Origin: Bradyrhizobium sp. CCBAU 51627
GTDB taxonomy: Bacteria; Pseudomonadota; Alphaproteobacteria; Rhizobiales; Xanthobacteraceae
Assembly: GCF_028128765.1 (NCBI RefSeq)
Contig: NZ_LBJG01000024.1
Coordinates: 1,426,001-1,490,000 of the forward strand
DNA length: 64,000 nt
Direction of reading: 5' to 3'
The notes beneath the pieces are model-generated. The model did no database searches. It worked only from the letters and a program-made list of their open reading frames with translations, and was not told where the DNA came from. Every line of letters begins with the position of its first letter. The first letter of the stretch is position 1. The translations under genes and the position numbers were made by a program. This document shows positions 41,854-49,578 of this stretch, piece by piece.

Positions 41854-42599
41854 CTTTGGGGACGGGGGACTATGTTACCGCGGGCAATGCCATTGATCCG
41901 CGGCCGATCTTGATCGTGACTGGATTGGTTCAGGAGGCCCGAATCGCGGCCGGGCCGGGCATGGCCGTGATCTGCTCATCCAGCAGCCCGACCCAGTTGC
42001 GGGCGCTGCTGACCGTGGTCGACCCCGAGACGATTCGCGGCGTGATCTCGTTTGGCGTGGCCGGCGGGCTCGACCCGAGCTTGCGCTCCGGCGACGTCGT
42101 GGTCGCGACCGAGGTGCTGTCGGGCGATGCCCGCTGGGCCGCCGGCCTGTCGCTCAGCGACGACCTCATCGACAAGCTGACCTCCGGCCGCCGCCGGGTC
42201 GTGCGCGGGTCCTTGGCCGGTGCCGAGGAAGTGGTCACCGGCTCGTCCTGCAAGGCGGCGCTGCATTCGGAAACCGGCGCGTCCGCCGTCGACATGGAAA
42301 GCCACATCGCTGCCGCCTACGCCACTGAAGCCGGCCTGCCGTTCGCCGCGGTCCGCGTCATCAGCGATCCCGCCCACCGCGCGCTGCCGGCGCTCGCCCG
42401 CGCCGCGATCAAGCCCAACGGCCAGATCGACCTCGCCGCCGTCCTGCGCGGCATCGTCCGCAATCCGGCAACGCTCCACGCGCTGGTCTCCACCGGTCTC
42501 GACTTCAACCGCGCGCTGCGAAGCTTGCGCGGCTGCCGCGACTTCCTGATCGGGACGGAGCTGGTGGACAGCGAAGCACTGGTGTCCGAGGCGGCCTGA
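41850..42599 (+). CDS. hpnG: Hopanoid-associated nucleoside phosphorylase HpnG
   Basis: 249 residues from a GTG that overlaps the shc stop (GTGA). It has a purine-nucleoside phosphorylase/MTAN-type fold with VTGLVQEARIA at the start, GVISFGVAGGLDPSLRSGDVV in the core and the active-site stretch SAVDMESHIAAAYA. In hopanoid synthesis HpnH makes adenosylhopane and HpnG releases adenine to give ribosylhopane. It is the last gene of the hpnC operon and is followed by a terminator. Confidence 0.92.
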   Translation: MTLGTGDYVTAGNAIDPRPILIVTGLVQEARIAAGPGMAVICSSSSPTQLRALLTVVDPETIRGVISFGVAGGLDPSLRSGDVVVATEVLSGDARWAAGLSLSDDLIDKLTSGRRRVVRGSLAGAEEVVTGSSCKAALHSETGASAVDMESHIAAAYATEAGLPFAAVRVISDPAHRALPALARAAIKPNGQIDLAAVLRGIVRNPATLHALVSTGLDFNRALRSLRGCRDFLIGTELVDSEALVSEAA

Positions 42600-42627
42600 G
42601 CGGTTTCGGCGCGAGCTGACAAAAGAG

Positions 42628-42658
42628 AAGGCCCGGTCGCTGATGGCGTCCGGGCCTT
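42628..42658 (+). terminator. Rho-independent terminator of the hpnC-hpnG operon
   Basis: AAGGCCCGG (42628-42636) pairs with CCGGGCCTT (42650-42658) over 9 bp, followed by TCCTTT, 29 bases after the hpnG stop. Confidence 0.85.
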
Positions 42659-42689
42659 TCCTTTCCGATCGGCGGAGCTTGGATGGAGG

Positions 42690-43052
42690 CGGACTACTAT
42701 TCGGGTTCGCCAGCACCGTCACCGCAATTATCGTGTCTCACTTCAGGGGTGCAGTCCAGCACTGTCACCGTAATCCCTAGACGCGTGACTTCGCAGATGG
42801 GTTGGATCCTTGCGAAACCGATCACTTCTCCGTCGGCGCTCCAAGGTGAGGCGGCGGGCAAAACACCGAAACACCCAGTCAATCCCTTCTCGCAAAAATA
42901 TTCTCCTTTCCAGAATTTCGGATTTGTGGCATAGAGCGGACATCCCGGCCCCGCCAGAGGCGCTTCGCGATCGTCACGAGATGCGGGCCGGGGTGCGGTG
43001 GATGCGGTAGCGCCGGCGCGAAAGGCGATGACAGGGCGGGCAACCGTGAGTC
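42690..43052 (-). other. Decayed or repeat-derived open stretch with protein-like reading
   Basis: On the minus strand one frame runs from a TGA at 43051-43053 to a stop near 42697 without interruption. It reads in part GPGCPLYATNPKFWKGEYFC, then EVIGFARIQPICEV and TVTVLDCTPEV. No ATG or GTG opens it; the first usable start is a TTG at 42882. I know no family. Parts of it (for example the stretch reading ATNPKFWKGEYFC) resemble intergenic sequence repeated in Bradyrhizobium genomes, so it may be a fossil or a repeat and not a gene. Confidence 0.35.
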
Positions 43053-43590
43053 ATGCGCGACGCGGGACGAACGGTGCGGTCACAGCGGTTTTGGTCGTCG
43101 TCGGAGGCGAGCACACGCGAGCTTCCGGCGATCAGGTCAAACCGTCCGCGGACGGAGAAGTCGTGTGGTCCTGACGCCCGCAGGCTGGCGTCAAGCCCTT
43201 ACGGTGATGCGGCAGGCCAACCGGCACGCGCATCGATCAACCGCCAGGGCGACGGGGGCAACAGTGCAACGCTCCCCGAGGAGAGCACGAAGGACACCGT
43301 TAAAACCATCCGCGCAGGGAAGGCCGGGCGACCGGCATCACCTGTGATCCACCCCGTGTGCAGTTCTGTAGCGCACGGATTGCGGGTGCCGCCGGCGCCC
43401 GGCCTTCCCTGCATCCTCTGGTGTTTCCGAGGGTGCGAACCACAGCAAGACTCGGGCGAAACAGGCCGCGGGAATGTGAAGGTGTGTCTGCGATGGAGAG
43501 AGCGGATTGCGAGAGCGACCTAGTGCCGAACACTCCGTCATTTTCCGCGCAAAGATTCCGGATTGCTTCGCTGCGCTCGTAATGACGATG
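42885..43590. repeat. Composite Bradyrhizobium-type dispersed repeat block
   Basis: This roughly 700-base block inside the hopanoid cluster contains segments that I recall from many intergenic sites in Bradyrhizobium: CGCAAAAATATTCTCCTTTC, GCTTCGCGATCGTCACGA, AAACCGTCCGCGGACGGAGA and GTCGTGTGGTCCTGACG. It ends with a GATTGCTTCGCTGCGCTCGT type element. A plus-strand frame (43053-43523, with GDGGNSATLP) is often called a hypothetical protein in such repeats but shows no domain. Recognition is from memory, without a search. Confidence 0.6.
43314..43412 (+). ncRNA. Candidate structured RNA: long bulged hairpin
   Basis: Arms 43314-43336 (GCAGGGAAGGCCGGGCG then ACCGGC) and 43391-43412 pair over 22 bp with a single bulged A at 43331. 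Inside the loop a second helix pairs CACCC (43350-43354) with GGGTG (43384-43388) and CGTGTGC (43355-43361) with GCGCACG (43371-43377). A 7-bp hairpin, TGACGCC/GGCGTCA, lies upstream at 43172-43193. Orientation is unknown; the minus strand would fold similarly. An inverted-repeat mobile fragment is the alternative. Confidence 0.45.
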
Positions 43591-43621
43591 GCATGGACAG
43601 CGTGGCTCAAGCGCAAAGCAA

Positions 43622-43651
43622 AAAGCCCGGTCGTCGTAGCGGCCGGGCTTT
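43622..43651 (-). terminator. Rho-independent terminator of hpnH
   Basis: AAAGCCCGG (43622-43630) pairs with CCGGGCTTT (43643-43651). On the minus strand the hairpin lies 25 bases after the hpnH stop and is followed by a TTTTTGC run. Confidence 0.85.
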
Positions 43652-43676
43652 CGTCGTAGATTTGATCCTGCGCTGC

Positions 43677-44837
43677 TTACGCGGCCGTCGAAGCCTTCCG
43701 CGCCGCCTTCGCCGCGGCGGCCTCGGCCTCATCCTTGCGGATCTCCGAGAGCTTCTTCTGGACCTGCTCGGAGAAGATGTACTGCGCCGGGCGCTGCTTC
43801 GACATGTCGATCTCCGGCGCCATGGGACCTGTGGTCTTGATGCCGCGCAGCGACACCCACATCGCCTTCAGCGGGTTGTTGAGGGCGGCGGTCGCCGCCG
43901 TCGGCTCGTAGCCGCAATGGGCCATGCAGTCGGCGCACTTCTCGTAACGACCGGTGCCGTAGGTCTCCCAGTCGGTGGTGTCCATCAGCTCCTTGAAGGT
44001 CTTGGCGTAGCCTTCGCCGAGCAGATAGCAGGGTTTCTGCCAGCCGAAGATGTTGCGCGCCGGCATGCCCCACGGCGTGCACTCGTACGACTGGTTGCCG
44101 GCGAGGAAGTCGAGGAACAGGCCGGAGTGCATGAAGTTCCACTTCTTGCCCTTGCCGAGCGCAAAGACGTCGCGGAACAGCTTCTTGGTCTTGGTGCGGT
44201 TGAGGAAGTGCTCCTGGTCCGGCGCGCGCTCATAGGCGTAGCCGGGCGACATCGAGACGCCGACGCCGAGTTCGACGGTGAGGTCGAGGAACTTCGCGAT
44301 CTCCTCGGCCGGATGGCCGTCGAAGATGGTGGCGTTGACGTTGACGGTGAAGCCGCGCGCCTTCGCCGCCTTGATCGCGGAGACGGCGCGGTCGAACACG
44401 CCCTGCTGCGACACGGCCTTGTCGTGGTGATCACGCAGGCCGTCGAGATGGACGGAGAAGAACAAATACGGCGAGGGCTCGAACAGGTCGAGCTTCTTCT
44501 CGAGCAGCAGCGCGTTGGTGCAGAGCGAGACGAACTTCTTGCGCGCGACGAGGCCGCGCACGATCTCGCCGATCTCCTTGTGGATCAGCGGCTCGCCGCC
44601 GGGGATCGCCACCATCGGCGCGCCGCACTCGTCGGCCGCGTCCCAGCACTCCTGCGCCGTCATGCGGCGGTTGAGGATCGCATCGGGATAATCGATCTTG
44701 CCGCAGCCGACGCAGGCGAGGTTGCAGCGGAACAGCGGCTCCAGCATCAGCACGAGCGGATAGCGTTTGCGGCCAAGCAGTTTCTGCTTGAGCAAATAGC
44801 CGCCGATGCGCATTTCCTTGAAGAAGGGGATTGCCAT
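43677..44837 (-). CDS. hpnH: Adenosyl-hopene transferase HpnH (radical SAM)
   Basis: 386 residues. The radical SAM cluster motif is C38-x3-C42-x2-C45 in LFRCNLACVGCGKIDYP, followed by the GGEPL motif (IPGGEPLIHKEIG). A C-terminal extension has the Cys set ECTPW, KCADCMAHC. HpnH joins 5'-deoxyadenosine from SAM to diploptene to make adenosylhopane, the start of all extended (C35) hopanoids. It lies 34 bases downstream of ispH on the same strand, so both may be transcribed together. The final ~25 residues are Ala- and Lys-rich. Confidence 0.95.
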   Translation of the reverse strand: MAIPFFKEMRIGGYLLKQKLLGRKRYPLVLMLEPLFRCNLACVGCGKIDYPDAILNRRMTAQECWDAADECGAPMVAIPGGEPLIHKEIGEIVRGLVARKKFVSLCTNALLLEKKLDLFEPSPYLFFSVHLDGLRDHHDKAVSQQGVFDRAVSAIKAAKARGFTVNVNATIFDGHPAEEIAKFLDLTVELGVGVSMSPGYAYERAPDQEHFLNRTKTKKLFRDVFALGKGKKWNFMHSGLFLDFLAGNQSYECTPWGMPARNIFGWQKPCYLLGEGYAKTFKELMDTTDWETYGTGRYEKCADCMAHCGYEPTAATAALNNPLKAMWVSLRGIKTTGPMAPEIDMSKQRPAQYIFSEQVQKKLSEIRKDEAEAAAAKAARKASTAA

Positions 44838-44871
44838 TACACGTTTCTTTCTGGGCTTGAAATTCCGTAGG

Positions 44872-45798
44872 TCAGCTTGCAGCCAACTGGGCCGGAAGCC
44901 TGAATTCGATGTTTTCCTCGCGGCCCGGGAGCACCGAGACCGTTACCGGTCCGATCCGCCGCAGCGCTTCGATCACGTCATCCACCAGCACCTCGGGAGC
45001 CGAGGCGCCGGCCGTGAGGCCGACGGTCCTGACACCTTTCAACCATTCCGGATTGAGCTCGCGGCCATCGGCGATCAGATAACTCGCGACACCGGCCTCG
45101 GTGCCGATTTCGCGGAGCCGGTTCGAATTCGAGCTGTTGGCAGCGCCCACCACCAAGATCACGTCGACCAGCTTGCTCAAGTCCCTTACCGCAGATTGGC
45201 GGTTCTGTGTCGCATAGCAGATATCCCGGATGTCTGGGCCTTGAATATCTGTAAATTTGGCCTGAAGAGCCCCGATAATGTCCTTGGTGTCGTCCACCGA
45301 CAGGGTGGTCTGAGTGATGTAGGCCACTGGCGTATCTGCCGGCAGCGCCAAGGCCTTGGCCTCTTCGACGCTCTGGACCAGCAGAACGGGGCCTGGAACC
45401 TGGCCCATCGTGCCCTCGACCTCCGGGTGCCCGGCATGGCCGATCAGGATCAGGGTACGGCCCTTGGTGATATAGCGCTTCCCCTGATTGTGAACTTTCG
45501 TGACGAGGGGGCAGGTCGCATTCAGCACCGGCAGGTCGCGCGCGGCGGCCTCCTCCTCGACGCTGCGGGCGACGCCATGGGCGCTGAAAACGGTCACGGC
45601 CTTCGGCGGAACCTCGGACAGCTCCTCGACGAAGATCGCGCCTTTGTTCTTCAGGCTCTCCACGACGTATTTGTTATGCACGATCTCATGGCGCACGTAG
45701 ACGGGCGGGCCGTATTTCTCCAGCGCCCGCTCCACGATCTCGATCGCGCGCACCACGCCCGCGCAAAACCCGCGCGGCTGCGCCAGATAAACTTCCAT
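44872..45798 (-). CDS. ispH: 4-hydroxy-3-methylbut-2-enyl diphosphate reductase
   Basis: 308 residues from the ATG at 45798; a TTG at 45816 would add six residues. The [4Fe-4S] ligands are C12 (RGFCAGVVRA), C96 (NATCPLVTKVH) and C194 (DICYATQNRQ), and substrate His residues H41, H74 and H124 are present. IspH makes IPP and DMAPP in the last step of the MEP pathway. Its place beside hpnH suggests that isoprenoid supply is tied to hopanoid synthesis here. A second ispH elsewhere in the genome is possible. Confidence 0.95.
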   Translation of the reverse strand: MEVYLAQPRGFCAGVVRAIEIVERALEKYGPPVYVRHEIVHNKYVVESLKNKGAIFVEELSEVPPKAVTVFSAHGVARSVEEEAAARDLPVLNATCPLVTKVHNQGKRYITKGRTLILIGHAGHPEVEGTMGQVPGPVLLVQSVEEAKALALPADTPVAYITQTTLSVDDTKDIIGALQAKFTDIQGPDIRDICYATQNRQSAVRDLSKLVDVILVVGAANSSNSNRLREIGTEAGVASYLIADGRELNPEWLKGVRTVGLTAGASAPEVLVDDVIEALRRIGPVTVSVLPGREENIEFRLPAQLAAS

Positions 45799-46262
45799 GG
45801 GACGACCATCACGCAAGTTGCACCAATCCGCTCAATTGTCCCCGCGGCACCCCGATACGGGCGCATGCTGTAGGGGGTCGATGTTGCAATAACCGCACCA
45901 TTGGTTCGCGACCGCGGTAACCGCCCACCCCATCAGGGTTCCGGCAGCACTTTGTGTCAAAAAATCGGCAATCAGGAAAGGTAAGAATGCGCCGCCGGCG
46001 CCGGCGAGGGTGAATGGCCGGTATTATAATGCGGCATTCTGGACGGGCAAGACGACGACATTTGCGCTCACCCCTTCGTCACTTTACCGCCTCAAGTCGG
46101 CGGCTATACCGGCCGCCTTCGCACGATTTTGCCATCGTCTTTCGCCGTTTACCTCGAACCTTGTTCCGGTGAGAACGACCCAAAACGGCAATAGGTTTCG
46201 CCCGGGAACTCCGCTAAACAGCGGGCGTTTCCGGCAAGCCGTTAACACTAGAAAGAAAAGAT
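45799..46262. other. Divergent intergenic region between ispH and hpnN
   Basis: About 460 bases with no gene. On the minus strand a perfect -35 box TTGACA (complement of 45955-45960) has only CCTGAT at the expected -10. On the plus strand a perfect TATAAT lies at 46025-46030 without a good -35. These may be parts of the two divergent promoters. A GC-rich self-complementary run (GCCGCCGGCGCCGGCG) sits near 45991-46006. Confidence 0.4.
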
Positions 46263-48851
46263 GTGCTGCAGAGCGTAGTCGTTGCCATCGTCAGGGCCTG
46301 TACCCGGTTTGCCTCCCTCGTCGTCGTTCTCGGGCTCCTGCTGGCGGTGGGGGCGGGCTATTACACGTCCCGGCACTTCGCCATCAATACCGACATCAAC
46401 TCCCTGATTGCCCAGAATCTGGACTGGCGGCAGCGCGACCAGCAATTCGACCGCGCCTTCGATCGCGACGCGACGATTCTGGCGGTCGTCGAGGCCAAGA
46501 CGCCGGAAATGGCGAGCGCGGCGGCTGACGCACTCTTTGCCAAGCTGAAGGACAACAAGACCCAATTCCAGTCGATGCAGCAGCTCGGCACCGGCGAGTT
46601 CTTCGAGAAGAACGGCCTGCTGTTCCTGCCGACCGAGGAGGTGGCCAAGATCACCGGCCAGTTCGAATCCGCAGCCCCGCTGATCGAGATCATGGCCGGC
46701 GATCCGTCGATTCGCGGACTGACCGGCGCACTGGAGACCGGACTTGCCGGCGTCAAGCGTGGCCAGGTCAAGCTCGACAGCACCGCGCGGCCGTTCAACC
46801 AGATCGCGCAGACGGTCGAGACCGTGCTCAACAAGGGCAATGCCAGCTTCTCCTGGCGCGAACTCGTCAGCGACGAGCCGGTGAAGGACTCCGACAAGCG
46901 CGCCTTTATCGAGTTCAAGCCGGTTCTGGACTACAACGCGCTGGAGCCCGGCAAGGGCGCGACCGACGCGATCCGCAAGGCCGCCGTCGACCTCGATTTC
47001 GCGACCAAATATCAGGCGCGGGTCCGGCTGACGGGGCCGGTCCCGATCGCCAACGAGGAATATGCGACCGTCCAGGAAGGCGCGGTCGTCAACGGCATCG
47101 GTACGGTGTTCGTCGTGCTGTTCATCCTGTGGCTGGCGCTGCATTCGGCGAAGATCATCTTCGCCGTGTTCGTCAATCTGTTCGTCGGCCTTGCGATCAC
47201 CACCGCCGCCGGTCTGATGATGGTCGGCTCGCTCAATCTGCTGTCGATCGCGTTTGCGGTGCTGTTCGTCGGTCTCGGCGTCGATTTCGGCATCCAATAC
47301 AGCGTCCGCTATCGCTCGGAGCGTTACAAGGTCGACGATCTCCGCAAGGCGCTGGTGCTTGCCGCCCGACGCTCCGCGATCCCGCTGTCGCTCGCGGCGA
47401 TGGCCACCGCGGCCGGCTTCCTCTGTTTCATCCCGACCGACTACAAGGGCATCGCCGAGCTCGGCCAGATCGCTGGCGTCGGCATGCTGGTGGCGTTCAT
47501 CTCATCGATTACCGTCCTGCCGGCGCTCCTGAAGCTGCTGAACCCGCCCGGCGAGAAGGAGCCGGTGGGATACGCCTTCCTCGCGCCGCTTGATCATTTC
47601 CTCGAGAAGCACCGCGTGCTGGTCGTCGGCGGCACGTTGTTCCTGGCGGTCGCCGGCCTGCCGCTGCTCTATTTCATGAAGTTCGACTTCAATCCGATGA
47701 ACCTGCGCAACCCGAACGCGGAGTCGATCGCGACATTCCTCGATCTGCGCAAGGACCCCAACACGGGCGCCAATGCCATCAACGTGATGACCAAATCGGA
47801 AGAGCAGGCCAAGCAGGTCGAGGCGAAGCTCGAGAAGGTGCCGGAGGTGCTGCGGGTGATGTCACTCGACAGTTTCGTGCCGGAGGACCAGCAGTCCAAG
47901 CTGAAGCTGATCGCCCAGGGCGCCAAGATACTGAACCCGGCACTCAACCCCGATCAGATCGACGCGGCGCCGTCGGATCAGGAGAACGTCGAATCGCTTA
48001 AATCCTCGGTCGACAATCTGCGCCGCACCGCGGGCGACGCCAAGGGGCCGGGCGCGGTTGCCTCGCGCCGCCTCGCCGACGCGCTGGAGAAGCTCGCCAA
48101 TGCGGATGAGGCGACCCGCAACAAGGCGCAGGACGTATTCGTGACGCCGATGAAGATCGTGTTCAACCAGCTCAGGAACGCGATGCAGGCCGAACCGGTC
48201 ACCCTGAAATCATTGCCGCCCGATCTCGTCAACGCCTGGAAGAGCAAGGATGGCATCATCCGCGTCGAGGCCCAGCCCAAGGGCGATCCCAACGACAACG
48301 ATACGCTGCGCAAGTTTGCGGCAGCCGTGCTTGCGGCCGAGCCGACAGCCATCGGCGGTCCGGTGTCGATCCTGAAATCCGGCGACACCGTGGTGAGGGC
48401 GTTCATCCATGCCGGTATCTATGCGCTGCTGGTGATCGGCCTGCTGCTGTGGATCACGCTGCGCCGCATCGTTGACGTGCTGATGACGCTGGTGCCGCTG
48501 CTGGTGGCGGGCGCGGTGACGCTCGAGATCTGCGTCCTGATAGGGCTGCCCCTCAACTTCGCCAACATCGTCGCGTTCCCGCTGCTGCTCGGCGTCGGCG
48601 TCGCGTTCAAGATCTATTATGTCGTGGCGTGGCGGTCCGGCAGGACAAACCTGCTTCAGACCAGTCTGACGCGCGCGATCTTTTTTAGTGCGCTGACCAC
48701 GGCGACGGCGTTCGGCAGCCTGTGGCTGTCGAGTCACCCGGGGACGTCAAGCATGGGCAAGCTGCTCGCGCTCTCGCTGGTAACGACGCTTGCCGCAGTG
48801 CTGCTGTTTCAGCCGGCTCTAATGGGCAAACCCCGCAATCTCAGGGAGTAG
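46263..48851 (+). CDS. hpnN: Hopanoid transporter HpnN (RND/MMPL family)
   Basis: 862 residues from a GTG at 46263. The fold is an RND exporter in two halves: TM1 at about 13-37 (FASLVVVLGLLLAVGAGYYTS), a periplasmic loop, a helix bundle at about 280-430 including LFVGLGVDFGIQYSVRYRSE, and a second set at about 440-460 and 715-860. HpnN moves hopanoids from the inner to the outer membrane in relatives. The place between ispH/hpnH and hpnO matches that role. Its last 33 bases overlap the convergent DUF2147 gene. Confidence 0.92.
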   Translation: MLQSVVVAIVRACTRFASLVVVLGLLLAVGAGYYTSRHFAINTDINSLIAQNLDWRQRDQQFDRAFDRDATILAVVEAKTPEMASAAADALFAKLKDNKTQFQSMQQLGTGEFFEKNGLLFLPTEEVAKITGQFESAAPLIEIMAGDPSIRGLTGALETGLAGVKRGQVKLDSTARPFNQIAQTVETVLNKGNASFSWRELVSDEPVKDSDKRAFIEFKPVLDYNALEPGKGATDAIRKAAVDLDFATKYQARVRLTGPVPIANEEYATVQEGAVVNGIGTVFVVLFILWLALHSAKIIFAVFVNLFVGLAITTAAGLMMVGSLNLLSIAFAVLFVGLGVDFGIQYSVRYRSERYKVDDLRKALVLAARRSAIPLSLAAMATAAGFLCFIPTDYKGIAELGQIAGVGMLVAFISSITVLPALLKLLNPPGEKEPVGYAFLAPLDHFLEKHRVLVVGGTLFLAVAGLPLLYFMKFDFNPMNLRNPNAESIATFLDLRKDPNTGANAINVMTKSEEQAKQVEAKLEKVPEVLRVMSLDSFVPEDQQSKLKLIAQGAKILNPALNPDQIDAAPSDQENVESLKSSVDNLRRTAGDAKGPGAVASRRLADALEKLANADEATRNKAQDVFVTPMKIVFNQLRNAMQAEPVTLKSLPPDLVNAWKSKDGIIRVEAQPKGDPNDNDTLRKFAAAVLAAEPTAIGGPVSILKSGDTVVRAFIHAGIYALLVIGLLLWITLRRIVDVLMTLVPLLVAGAVTLEICVLIGLPLNFANIVAFPLLLGVGVAFKIYYVVAWRSGRTNLLQTSLTRAIFFSALTTATAFGSLWLSSHPGTSSMGKLLALSLVTTLAAVLLFQPALMGKPRNLRE

Positions 48852-49436
48852 ACAGATGTCGCCGACGGGATCGGCGGCGCCCTTCTGACCGGGCTTGGCC
48901 GCGGCGGCGCTCTTCGGAGCCGCTGCTGCGGCAGGCGCTGCCGGCGCAGCCTTGGGCGCCGCGCCAGTGGTTTTGGGCGTAGCCTTGGCCATGGCGTTGG
49001 CGGTGCTCAGGGGGATCGGCGGACCGACGCGGGTCCAGGTCTCGCCGCCGCACAGGAAACCCAGCACGCAGCCCTTGATCTCGAGTTGGTCGGTGCCGAC
49101 GGGCGTGATGGTCGCACTATACATCTGACCATCCTTGGCGTTGTAGACCTGACCCTCCCACTGCTCCGCGCCCGCGGTCTTCTTCATGTTGATCAGGGTC
49201 GCCATGCCCAGTGTCGGCCTGTTCTTTTTTGAGACATCCGGATTGTTCTCGTCGCGGCCGCCGGGCCGTTTTTCCCAGGAAACTGCGCCCCACATGCTTC
49301 CATTGCACTGGGCGACGCGGATATTGGCGACGCCATCGGCGACCCGCCAATCGCCGGTGGGATCGGCGGCGAGTGCCGGTGTCAGGCCGGCGTACCCGCC
49401 AGCCAGTATTATTCCGGTGTAAAGGGCCAAACGCAT
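48819..49436 (-). CDS. DUF2147-family secreted protein
   Basis: 205 residues from the ATG at 49436, preceded by GAGGAA. A signal peptide ends near PALAADPTGDW. The DUF2147 domain at about 25-125 contains GDWRVADGVANIRVAQC, WGAVSWEK and GCVLGFLCGGETWTRV. The tail from about 130 is Ala/Pro/Lys-rich and low complexity, likely flexible. DUF2147 proteins are periplasmic and uncharacterised. The gene is antisense-overlapping with hpnN at its 3' end and divergent from hpnO, so a link to hopanoids is only by position. Confidence 0.85.
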   Translation of the reverse strand: MRLALYTGIILAGGYAGLTPALAADPTGDWRVADGVANIRVAQCNGSMWGAVSWEKRPGGRDENNPDVSKKNRPTLGMATLINMKKTAGAEQWEGQVYNAKDGQMYSATITPVGTDQLEIKGCVLGFLCGGETWTRVGPPIPLSTANAMAKATPKTTGAAPKAAPAAPAAAAAPKSAAAAKPGQKGAADPVGDICLLPEIAGFAH

Positions 49437-49578
49437 ATGTGTTCCTCGGCAGTGCAACATGGTCTAAAGCTGTGCTTGCGAAGATGGTCCGAAAAAGGGC
49501 AAAAGGCCGCACAGACCCTTTTCCGCTCGCTGACCGTTTTCAGTTGACGAAGCGGCCCTCAACCGAAGTATGTAGCGG

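Noticed and set aside
43053..43523. A 156-residue hypothetical protein
   Set aside because: No domain or signal; the sequence coincides with the structured repeat block, and similar frames seem to be repeat artefacts.
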